From an uncultured Verrucomicrobiota bacterium (lineage in GTDB: Bacteria; Verrucomicrobiota; Verrucomicrobiia; Limisphaerales; UBA9464), in contig CAIPFS010000281.1 in assembly GCA_903864375.1 (NCBI GenBank), forward strand, positions 1-8,152: DNA of 8,152 nucleotides, given 5' to 3'. The translations under genes were made by a program, and so were the position numbers. Shown piece by piece: positions 1 through 6,331 of the stretch. The notes beneath the pieces were generated by a model. It searched no databases. It worked only from the letters and a program-made list of their open reading frames with translations, and was not told where the DNA came from. Each line of letters starts with the position of its first letter. The stretch's first letter is position 1.

Positions 1-14
1 CCATTTTTGCATAA

Positions 15-1181
15 ATGTTGACTAGACACCTGAATTTACGGCTGTTGGAACTTGTCGACTCTTCGCCTGCCGTGGTTCTGCTGGGGCCACGACAGGTTGG
101 CAAGACGACCCTGGCGCTTGCTGTTGCGGAGCAGCGGCCTTCCATCTATCTCGACCTCGAAGACGGCGGGGATCGGGCAAAGTTGGCCGACCCGAACCGG
201 TACTTTGAGGATCACGCCCACGAATTGATCATTTTGGATGAGGTTCATCGGATGCCGGAACTATTCCAAACGTTGCGCGGCGTGATTGATCGGGGTCGTC
301 GTCGGGGGCGGGCCACTGGCCAGTTCCTGCTTCTGGGATCTGCGGCTCTCGATATGTTGCGACAATCGGGTGAAAGCCTGGCTGGGCGGATTGCCTACCT
401 GGAGCTCGGGCCTTTCGACGTGTCCGAGGTCAAGCCCGATGAACGGGATGCACTCTGGATTCGAGGCGGGTTTCCCCGCAGCTTTCTGGCAAAAAATGAC
501 AGTGAAAGCCTCCAATGGCGGCGGGATTTTATTCGCACCTATCTGGAGCGGGACATTCCTCAATTTGGATCGAGAATTCCGGCTGAAACCCTTCGTCGAT
601 TTTGGACCATGCTCGCCCATCACCAAGGTCAGGTCCTCAACGCCGCAAATCTTGCCCGGAGCCTGGGCGTGGACGGGAAAACGGTGGCGGGCTATCTCGA
701 CTTGATGGTGGACCTGCTGCTGGTGCGTCGTTTGCCCTCCTGGCAGCGAAATGAGGGGAAACGCCTGGTCAAGGCTCCCAAAGTCTATGTCCGTGACAGC
801 GGGTTGGCTCACGCCTTATTGGGCATTCCGAACATGGAGTTCCTGCTGGCCCATCCCGTGGTTGGTTCCAGTTGGGAAAATCTGGTCATCGAAACGCTTC
901 TTTCGGTGGCTCCTCCGGGGACGGAGTGGCATTACTACTGTACCGCAACGGGCAACGAAATCGACCTCGTCCTCCAAACGCCATCCCACCGCCTGTGGGC
1001 CATCGAAATCAAACTGAGCTCGACTCCCAAGATGGCCAAAGGATTTCACCTGGCCTGCGCCGACTTGAAACCGGAGAAACGTTTCCTCGTCTATTCCGGA
1101 ACCGACCGATTTGCCCTCGACGCCGATGTTGAAGCGATTGGGCTCCTGGAACTTGCAACCCGGGTCTCCCAGGCCGATTAA
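15..1181 (+). CDS. AAA_14/DUF4143-family ATPase with nuclease-like C-terminal domain
   Basis: A 388-residue protein, full length for the AAA_14 + DUF4143 family. Seen: a Walker A motif GPRQVGKTT at residues 24-32, a Walker B motif LIILDEVHRMP at 71-81, a sensor-1-like LLLGSA at 105-110 and the family SLAGR segment at 121-125. A winged-helix-like middle follows (about 185-260). The C-terminal part holds GSSWENLVIE at 284-293, then D317 and E331-x-K333, which match a PD-(D/E)xK nuclease-like core. The start is firm: an in-frame TAA at 12-14 touches the ATG, so the frame cannot extend upstream; no clear Shine-Dalgarno sequence is visible in the 14 bases available. The protein is expected to be cytoplasmic. 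The family is widespread and patchily distributed, often as a single gene, and its cellular role is poorly defined. No partner gene sits beside it, so I assign no process. Confidence 0.93.
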   Translation: MLTRHLNLRLLELVDSSPAVVLLGPRQVGKTTLALAVAEQRPSIYLDLEDGGDRAKLADPNRYFEDHAHELIILDEVHRMPELFQTLRGVIDRGRRRGRATGQFLLLGSAALDMLRQSGESLAGRIAYLELGPFDVSEVKPDERDALWIRGGFPRSFLAKNDSESLQWRRDFIRTYLERDIPQFGSRIPAETLRRFWTMLAHHQGQVLNAANLARSLGVDGKTVAGYLDLMVDLLLVRRLPSWQRNEGKRLVKAPKVYVRDSGLAHALLGIPNMEFLLAHPVVGSSWENLVIETLLSVAPPGTEWHYYCTATGNEIDLVLQTPSHRLWAIEIKLSSTPKMAKGFHLACADLKPEKRFLVYSGTDRFALDADVEAIGLLELATRVSQAD

Positions 1182-1212
1182 GAACAGTCAGGGGTGGCGC
1201 CAAAGACAAAGC

Positions 1213-1227
1213 CGTTTTGAAAAAACG
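1213..1227. terminator. possible short bidirectional hairpin between convergent genes
   Basis: The 48-base gap between the two convergent genes contains CGTTTT-GAA-AAAACG, a 6-bp AT-rich stem with a 3-base loop. It lies immediately after the stop codon of the minus-strand gene and about 30 bases past the stop of the plus-strand gene. The stem is short and weak, and the A/T runs are part of the stem rather than a separate tail, so termination here is only a possibility. Confidence 0.22.
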
Positions 1228-1229
1228 CC

Positions 1230-1973
1230 CTAGCGATGCCCACCGTGGCCACCACCACCTCCGTGTGCGCCGCCGCCACCCCCATGGTAGCCGCCGCCCC
1301 CTCCGTGATATCCGCCGCCGCCGTGATAGCCACCGCCATGATAACCGCCGTAGTATCCCCCGTGATAGCTACCCCGGTAGCCGCCGTAATAACCGAAACC
1401 AAACGAGAGGGAGACGCCGGGATAGCCCCATCCGTAGGACGGATAGTAGCCGTACCCCGAATAATACGGCTCCGAATAGACATAGGTGGGGCTCGATTGA
1501 ACCACCACCGGCGGCGCCTGCTGATAAATCACCGTGGGAGCCTGCGGAACACCGGGTGCCGACAAAACAGTTGCATTGCCCCCGGAGGGAGCGGTCGACG
1601 GAGCCGGGGCGGTTGGTGACGGTGACGGCGTTGCGACCGGATGCTGACTGAGCATGGCATTCAAGACAGGGTCACTGACGCCCTGCTCTTTGAGGTAGAC
1701 CACATCGTCGGCGGTGAGATCGAAGGAGGTGGTCGCCCGGCTGACGAACGTGATCACCGTTTCATCGCCAACCTTTGCCCGGCATAGCTTGAGAACCTCC
1801 TGTGTGGCCCATGCCAGTGTGGGACGGGCTTTCCTCACGGAAGCGGCAGCGGATGCCTCCGTTGTTGGAGGTGGAGCCGTCGGCTCTTCGCCCTGGACGA
1901 TCGCCACGAGCCCCATCGAGGAGAGCGCCGCCAAGATCCACACCGCCCGATTCCGCCGAGGGAAATAGTTCAT
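1230..1973 (-). CDS. exported protein with Gly/Tyr/His-rich C-terminal tail, function unknown
   Basis: A 247-residue protein. Residues 1-29 look like a Sec signal peptide: RRNR n-region, hydrophobic stretch from about 11 to 26, likely cleavage near VQG-EE. A Pro/Thr/Ala linker (30-50) leads to a conserved-looking helical segment (about 52-110) ending in LKEQGVSDPVLNAMLSQ, a pattern I associate with small exported proteins of Planctomycetota, Verrucomicrobiota and Bacteroidota. A second Pro/Ser/Ala linker follows (111-165). Residues 166-200 are Tyr/Gly-rich, and 201-247 consist of YHGG-type repeats with eight histidines. The start is well supported by a perfect AGGAGG six bases upstream. It is convergent with the ATPase gene and divergent from the small helical protein gene. 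The tail could bind metal or interact with surfaces, but that is inference; no enzymatic motif is seen. Confidence 0.82.
   Translation of the reverse strand: MNYFPRRNRAVWILAALSSMGLVAIVQGEEPTAPPPTTEASAAASVRKARPTLAWATQEVLKLCRAKVGDETVITFVSRATTSFDLTADDVVYLKEQGVSDPVLNAMLSQHPVATPSPSPTAPAPSTAPSGGNATVLSAPGVPQAPTVIYQQAPPVVVQSSPTYVYSEPYYSGYGYYPSYGWGYPGVSLSFGFGYYGGYRGSYHGGYYGGYHGGGYHGGGGYHGGGGGYHGGGGGAHGGGGGHGGHR
1233..1400 (-). repeat. degenerate tandem repeat encoding YHGG-type units
   Basis: The 3' part of the minus-strand gene is made of imperfect repeats, visible on the plus strand as recurring CCGCCGCC and GTGATAGCC/CATGATAACC blocks. It encodes GGYHGG and GGGGYHGG units of varying glycine-run length. 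The repeat explains the long Arg/His-rich open frames on the opposite strand. Such tracts commonly vary in copy number by slippage, which is inferred here. Confidence 0.7.
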
Positions 1974-1979
1974 AGAAAA

Positions 1980-1985
1980 CCTCCT
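1980..1985 (-). promoter_or_regulatory. strong Shine-Dalgarno site (AGGAGG)
   Basis: Read on the minus strand, AGGAGG lies six bases before the ATG at 1973. It is the best ribosome binding site in the window and fixes the start of the Gly/Tyr/His-rich exported protein. Confidence 0.8.
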
Positions 1986-2155
1986 GTAACGGGATCAACG
2001 TCGTGCCATCCTCCCGGGCGTCAAGGGCATCCGACCGCCTGAAAACCGGTTCATCCGCCCAATTCAACCCACCGGGATCACCGTGCCGTGGGCTTCCGAC
2101 CCTCTTCCGGGGAACGATGATGCGGAGAACGCCAACGCCGACCCATCGAGATGTT

Positions 2156-2512
2156 ATGTCCACAACCCTGACTCGCGACGAAACAACCCTGCACCGGCTC
2201 GTGCAGCGGGTGGGCGATCACCTGCTGAGCCATTTGTTCAGCAGTCTGGCGGAGCCGGAATCGCTCCACTTGATGGTCCGTGCCTACACCCAGCTGTACG
2301 CGACCGAATTACGGGCTGAGAGTCTCAAACTCGAACGGGTCCGGGAGGAGCGGGAAACAGGCCGGCAATTTTTGAAATTTTATCAGCATCACAAAGCCCG
2401 CGAGCTGGCGGAAGCGGACTTCGACCATTCCGAGAAGATCGACCAGTTGGGGCAGTTGATTTTCGGGGATTTGTGGAATGGGGTCGAGGAAGCATCCAGT
2501 GACCGGCTTTAG
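2156..2512 (+). CDS. small charged helical protein, function unknown
   Basis: I do not recognise the family. From the chosen ATG the product is 118 residues, almost entirely helix-forming and rich in Leu, Glu and Arg. The middle (about 50-90) has strings of charged residues such as LKLERVREERETGR, which suggest an amphipathic helix or short coiled coil. No signal peptide or membrane segment is visible, so it should be cytoplasmic. The open frame reaches back to 2003, but the extra 51 residues are low-complexity Pro/Ser/Arg and look non-coding. ATGs at 2117 and 2120 are alternatives, with GGGGA close upstream; the site before 2156 is weak (GAG). The stop overlaps the stop of the convergent DUF1501 gene by four bases. 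The arrangement of charges recalls small phage packaging proteins, but I see no phage genes and do not make that call. Confidence 0.6.
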   Translation: MSTTLTRDETTLHRLVQRVGDHLLSHLFSSLAEPESLHLMVRAYTQLYATELRAESLKLERVREERETGRQFLKFYQHHKARELAEADFDHSEKIDQLGQLIFGDLWNGVEEASSDRL

Positions 2513-3918
2513 GCGAGAATGGCTTGAATGGGACCAAATCCCTCCTCCACCAATCGCATGGGGCGGCCCGCCGAGGTGATCTCCATTCGGCGGTGGTCGA
2601 GACCGAGCTGATGAAGGATGGTTGCGTGGAGGTCGCTGTAATAATGAGGATTTTCCACGGCCTTGTAGCCCACGTCGTCCGTGGCCCCGTGCACAATGCC
2701 GCCCTGGATTCCGCCGCCCGCCATCCAGGAGGTATAGCCTCTCGGGTTATGGTCCCGACCTGTGGTGTTCTGGGACCAGGGAGTCCGTCCGAATTCACTG
2801 GTCCAGACCACCAGCGTCTCCTCCAGCATTCCCCGTTGTTTCAGGTCCCGGATGAGTCCGGCGATGGGTTTGTCGGTGGCCCGGCAGAGGGGCGCATGGC
2901 TTTCGATGTTTCCATGGGCATCCCAGCCGCCGTTGCCGCCTCCGGCATGACACACCTGAATGAAACGGGTCCCTTGTTCCGCCAGCCGACGGGCCAGCAA
3001 TAATTGTCGTCCAAAGTCGTCGGTTTCCCGGGTCCCGATTCCGTACAGATCGAGGATATGCCGGGGCTCGTTGGAGAAATCGATCAGGTGTGGAGCTTCG
3101 AGCTGGAGTCCCGCCGCCAGTTCATAGGCTTTGGTCCGGGCCGCAATATCAGTGTTCATCTGATACCGCGACCGAAAATCCTCATTCAGGCGCTGCAAAA
3201 TCTGCAGCTGGCGATCGCGGTCGGCGGCCAGGGTGCCTTTGGGGGGATGCAGGTTGGGGATGGGGGTGTCACCCAACTGAAAGGGGGTTGCCGAAACCGA
3301 GGCGCCCAGATAGCCACCAGTCAGCTGGACCGGAGAGGAGGGGCGCCCGAGGTTGACGAAGGCGGGCAGATTCCGATTGGAGGTCCCGAGGGCATAGGAG
3401 ACCCAACTGCCCAGGGCGGGATGATCGAACTGGCGACCCTGATGACCGGTGCAGGTCTCAATCACGGCCGGGAAATGATTCGACTCATGACACCACATCG
3501 AACGGATCACCGCGATATCGTCGACCACGCCGCCCACATGGGGAAACCAATCGGAAACCGGTGTGCCGGATTCGCCATATCGGGTGAAGGTCCGCCGGCA
3601 CGGAATGACGGGCCGTTTCATCTCCGCCTGATTGTCTCCAAAGCCCACTGCGTCCATCAGGGTCCCAGCCCACTTGTTGTCCTTGGGGTCAAAGGTGTCG
3701 ATATGGCTGACACCGCCGCACATGAACAGGTAGATGACGGATTTTGCCCTGGGTCGGAAGTGTGGTCCAAGGACGGCATTCGGAATCTCCCCCGCCTCGG
3801 CCCAGAGGGCTCCCAGCGCCACACCCAAAAACCCGCCACCGGCGCGATGTAAAAAATCGCGTCGCGAAACGGTTTCGCGAAGGCAGGAACCCAACCGGGG
3901 GAAGGCATCAGCGGACAT
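2509..3918 (-). CDS. DUF1501 family protein, Tat-exported, alkaline-phosphatase-like fold
   Basis: A 469-residue protein, normal length for DUF1501 (PF07394). The N-terminus carries SRRDFL (18-23) followed by a Gly/Ala/Leu-rich stretch, a typical twin-arginine signal, so the protein is expected to be exported folded. Family signatures, numbered from this start, are MCGGVSHIDTFDPK (66-79), a GGWDAHGN segment (331-338), TSEFGRTP (373-380) and GRDHNPRG (387-394). Their Asp, His and Glu residues fall where metal ligands lie in the alkaline phosphatase/sulfatase superfamily to which DUF1501 is related; the actual substrate is unknown. An in-frame ATG at 3954 would add 12 residues, but the ATG at 3918 puts the Tat motif at a normal distance and overlaps the end of the PSD1 gene by 11 bases, consistent with translational coupling. 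In Planctomycetota and Verrucomicrobiota these two families are habitual neighbours. Confidence 0.92.
   Translation of the reverse strand: MSADAFPRLGSCLRETVSRRDFLHRAGGGFLGVALGALWAEAGEIPNAVLGPHFRPRAKSVIYLFMCGGVSHIDTFDPKDNKWAGTLMDAVGFGDNQAEMKRPVIPCRRTFTRYGESGTPVSDWFPHVGGVVDDIAVIRSMWCHESNHFPAVIETCTGHQGRQFDHPALGSWVSYALGTSNRNLPAFVNLGRPSSPVQLTGGYLGASVSATPFQLGDTPIPNLHPPKGTLAADRDRQLQILQRLNEDFRSRYQMNTDIAARTKAYELAAGLQLEAPHLIDFSNEPRHILDLYGIGTRETDDFGRQLLLARRLAEQGTRFIQVCHAGGGNGGWDAHGNIESHAPLCRATDKPIAGLIRDLKQRGMLEETLVVWTSEFGRTPWSQNTTGRDHNPRGYTSWMAGGGIQGGIVHGATDDVGYKAVENPHYYSDLHATILHQLGLDHRRMEITSAGRPMRLVEEGFGPIQAILA
3908..3918 (-). other. 11-base overlap of PSD1 and DUF1501 reading frames
   Basis: On the minus strand the sequence ATGTCCGCTGA contains both the start codon of the DUF1501 gene and the TGA stop of the PSD1 gene, in different frames. 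Only a weak GACGAG lies upstream of the ATG, so re-initiation by ribosomes finishing PSD1 is the likely way in. This makes roughly coordinated synthesis of the two exported proteins probable. Confidence 0.75.
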
Positions 3919-6115
3919 AAAGAAACTCGTCGAGATTGAAGAGCATCCATGCAAAGCCGGGAAGCCGGGCGGGATCGGACTGAATCCATTGCATGGCCAG
4001 GTTCCGTTCCGGGTCGGTGGGCAGACGCCCGATCACGGTCTGGAAGGCCAGATCCACGGCAGAGCCTGCATGGTCCGGAACTTCCGGTTGAAGCCGTGCC
4101 GCCAGGGCATCGGCCGCCCGCTGGATTTCCGGGCTGTTCATGAGGAAGAGGGCCTGGGGTGCCGTCACGGTCTGGGTGCGGAGCGGACAGGGTGTGCGTC
4201 CATCATCCACGTCGAAGGACTGAAGAAAGGCGGGCAGGACATCGCGGCTGGCTGAATAGCCGCGGACAATATAGGCCCCGCGGCGGACCGGCTTGTTCTC
4301 ACCGGGACTGAACGACGGGCCTCCGACCGCGAGGTTGAGAAGACCCGCCGCCTGATGAATGGAATCCCAGAGGGCCTCCGCGTCGAGCCGGCGCAGGCGG
4401 AAGCGCCACAGAAAACTGTCGTCTGAATCCACCACCTGATTCCGGCGTTCTCCATCTGCATCCATTTCAGAGGCCAGCTGATACGTCTCGGACAGGACGA
4501 TTTGCCGGTGCATGGCTCTCAGACTGAAGCCGCTGTGCACGAACTCGGATGCCAGCCAGTCGAGGAGTTCCGGATGGGTGGGAATTCCACCCAGTTCACC
4601 GAAGTCGCTGGGGGTCTTTTGCAAGCCGACCCCAAAATGCCATTGCCAGAGGCGGTTCACCGCCACGCGGGCAAACAACGGATTATCCGGCGAGGTCAGC
4701 CAGTCGGAAAAGGCCTCCAGCCGCCCGTCCCGGAAATCGGGTGTCGTCGGCGCAAACGGCCAGCCGGGACCCACCTCATGGTTTTTTTCCGGTCGGTCCG
4801 GTTCACCGCTGGTGAGGATGTAGGACTTCTCCAGCTCGCGGGCCCTGTCCCGTTCCACGGTCCAGAAGGTCGGGAGGGAAGGTCCCCGCTTCCCATTTTC
4901 TTCATCCCGCTTTCGTTGCAACTGGCGGTAGGCGTCGCGCTGATCCTCGGGCAGTGCGTCCATCACCTTGTCGGAATCGATGCGCAGGATTGGGTAATAA
5001 CCGTCGGCGATTTTCTGTTCCTCCACGGTCCGGAGCCGTTCCGGTTTTCGAATCACGATCTGGATTTCGGCGGGCAACATAGCCACCCGTTCGTCATAGA
5101 GACGGCGGCGGGTCGGCCCGACCAGTTCCTCGATTTCGGTCTCGTACCTTCGACGTCCGCGAGCCGCGATTTCCTCGGCCTGACCGCGGGCAATCCACTG
5201 GTCGGCGGTGGCAAGAACCACCCGACGGGGAACGAGCGGATCGAACAGGGCCTTCATGGCATAGAAGTCCCGCTTGGAAATCGGGTCATACATGTGGTCG
5301 TGACACTTGGCACAACCGACCGTCATGCCCATGAATGCGGTCGAAACGGTTTCGACGGCGGAGATGGCCAGATTTTGGGATTCCGGTCCATCCCCGGGAA
5401 CGGCACCCCGGGCAAGGAATCCGAGCGCAAAGAGATCATCGGGTCGCGGCTCGATTCGGTGGCGTTGTCCGGTGGCCACCATTTCTGTCCGGGTGGTGGA
5501 CCGGTAACCGGTCAACTGCGCCCGGACAAACTGGTCGTACGGCACATCGTCATGCAGGGCCCGAATGACCCAGTCGCGCCAGTGATGGAGCCCTCTGGAG
5601 GCATCCAGATGTTCATCCTCATCGGCGTAGCGCAGAACATCCAGCCAGTGTCGGGCCTGACAGACGGCGTGCTGTTCACCGGCCAGCAGACGATCCACCA
5701 CCCGTTCATAGGCGTCCGGGCGATGGTCCTGAAGAAACGCGGTCTGCTCTTCAACCGTCGGTGGCAGGCCGGTCAGATCGAGAGTGACGCGACGGAGGAT
5801 GGTCAACCGATCGGCTTTGGCTGCAGGCTGAAGCCCTTTGGCCTTCCATGCGGCGGCAACAAACGCATCGATAGGATTTGTGGACCCGGTCCATCCGGTT
5901 GGAACGACCGGCTGGACCACCAGCTTCAGCGACCAGAGTTGGTTGGTGGATCGGTGAACGGCGGCAGACGCCGAAAATCCAAGGACAAAGAGTCCCACGC
6001 AAGCCACGAGTCGGAGGACAAATCGGCATCGAACCAGGGCCCCCCAGCCCGACAGGTGGATGGGCAGAAACGCCCGGATGAGTAAAGCGGGGTCGATGAG
6101 AAGCTTGGGATTCAT
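3908..6115 (-). CDS. PSCyt2/PSD1 (DUF1549 + DUF1553) protein
   Basis: A 735-residue protein from the chosen ATG. After a hydrophobic segment (about 32-51, ending A-S-A) comes DUF1549/PSCyt2 (about 80-295), with the LRRVTLDLTGLPPT and RHWLDVLRYAD signatures and a CAKCHDH motif at 268-274. A charged helical linker (about 295-460) precedes DUF1553/PSD1 (about 464-730), which has NRLWQWHFGVGL, a THPELLDWLA segment and a closing NLDEFLYVR. The N-terminal PSCyt1 cytochrome-like domain found in many relatives is absent. The CXXCH is a conserved family feature; whether it binds haem is not known to me. A GTG at 6154 would add 13 residues; neither start has a clear Shine-Dalgarno sequence. The next gene begins inside its last codons, giving a two-gene operon. 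The pair is often linked to sulfatases or polysaccharide use, but none is visible here, so the role is open. Confidence 0.92.
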   Translation of the reverse strand: MNPKLLIDPALLIRAFLPIHLSGWGALVRCRFVLRLVACVGLFVLGFSASAAVHRSTNQLWSLKLVVQPVVPTGWTGSTNPIDAFVAAAWKAKGLQPAAKADRLTILRRVTLDLTGLPPTVEEQTAFLQDHRPDAYERVVDRLLAGEQHAVCQARHWLDVLRYADEDEHLDASRGLHHWRDWVIRALHDDVPYDQFVRAQLTGYRSTTRTEMVATGQRHRIEPRPDDLFALGFLARGAVPGDGPESQNLAISAVETVSTAFMGMTVGCAKCHDHMYDPISKRDFYAMKALFDPLVPRRVVLATADQWIARGQAEEIAARGRRRYETEIEELVGPTRRRLYDERVAMLPAEIQIVIRKPERLRTVEEQKIADGYYPILRIDSDKVMDALPEDQRDAYRQLQRKRDEENGKRGPSLPTFWTVERDRARELEKSYILTSGEPDRPEKNHEVGPGWPFAPTTPDFRDGRLEAFSDWLTSPDNPLFARVAVNRLWQWHFGVGLQKTPSDFGELGGIPTHPELLDWLASEFVHSGFSLRAMHRQIVLSETYQLASEMDADGERRNQVVDSDDSFLWRFRLRRLDAEALWDSIHQAAGLLNLAVGGPSFSPGENKPVRRGAYIVRGYSASRDVLPAFLQSFDVDDGRTPCPLRTQTVTAPQALFLMNSPEIQRAADALAARLQPEVPDHAGSAVDLAFQTVIGRLPTDPERNLAMQWIQSDPARLPGFAWMLFNLDEFLYVR

Positions 6116-6276
6116 CGCAATGGCCGACCAGGAGAAGGTAACCGCCCTGGTCACCGACTGCCAAGCTCAAGACTGTTTTCTCATCGTCAGCACCGGACGT
6201 CGTGCGTCGGAATTCATCAGTCCGCAACGATGTGGCCTGAGCTATAGAGAAGGAAGTAGACCTCCCACGGAGACCG

Positions 6277-6304
6277 TTGTGGGTGAAACACCCCATGATA
6301 TTCT
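6277..6304 (+). promoter_or_regulatory. candidate sigma-70-type promoter for the aldehyde dehydrogenase gene
   Basis: TTGTGG at 6277-6282 and TATTCT at 6299-6304 are separated by 16 bases, an acceptable -35/-10 pair, about 27 bases ahead of the ATG. The spacer contains an inverted repeat, GGGTG-AAA-CACCC at 6281-6293, placed where a repressor could block polymerase. A second repeat, CCCAC-N10-GTGGG at 6264-6283, shares bases with the first. The match is modest and unconfirmed. Confidence 0.28.
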
Positions 6305-6317
6305 ACTAAAGAAGGTG

Positions 6318-6323
6318 AAAGGA
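6318..6323 (+). promoter_or_regulatory. Shine-Dalgarno site (AAAGGA) for the aldehyde dehydrogenase
   Basis: AAAGGA lies eight bases before the ATG at 6332, good spacing, and supports that start. The next in-frame methionine is residue 9, which would cut into the conserved INP.NG segment at the N-terminus. Confidence 0.6.
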
Positions 6324-6331
6324 TTTAGGCC

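Larger units (their letters stand above)
6116..6331. promoter_or_regulatory. divergent intergenic region between PSD1 operon and aldehyde dehydrogenase
   Basis: These 216 bases must hold the promoters of both the minus-strand PSD1-DUF1501 operon and the plus-strand aldehyde dehydrogenase gene. The plus-strand side has a plausible promoter and two short inverted repeats near 6264-6293. A weak hairpin with one bulge lies at 6193-6210 (CCGGACG, loop TCGTG, CGTCGG). I could not pick a convincing minus-strand promoter. Confidence 0.5.

Noticed and set aside
15..1181. The AAA_14/DUF4143 ATPase as part of a phage-defence or toxin-antitoxin system
   Set aside because: No partner nuclease, methylase, antitoxin or phage gene is adjacent, and the family is common as a lone gene.
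1217..1651. Arg/His-rich plus-strand frame resembling a nucleic-acid-binding protein
   Set aside because: The composition is exactly what the Gly/Tyr/His repeats give when read backwards; the minus-strand gene has the signal peptide and the AGGAGG site.
3004..3852. A 282-codon plus-strand frame antisense to the DUF1501 gene
   Set aside because: It is a mirror of strongly conserved DUF1501 coding sequence, and its product has no domain or start signal.
5293..5313. CAKCHDH in the PSD1 protein as evidence for a true c-type cytochrome
   Set aside because: The motif is a standard part of DUF1549 and no separate cytochrome domain or distal haem ligand is recognisable; haem binding is left open.
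4502..6085. A 527-codon open frame on the plus strand, antisense to PSD1
   Set aside because: It lies wholly within the PSD1 gene, which has clear family motifs throughout. The antisense product has no recognisable domain and looks like a GC-driven shadow frame.
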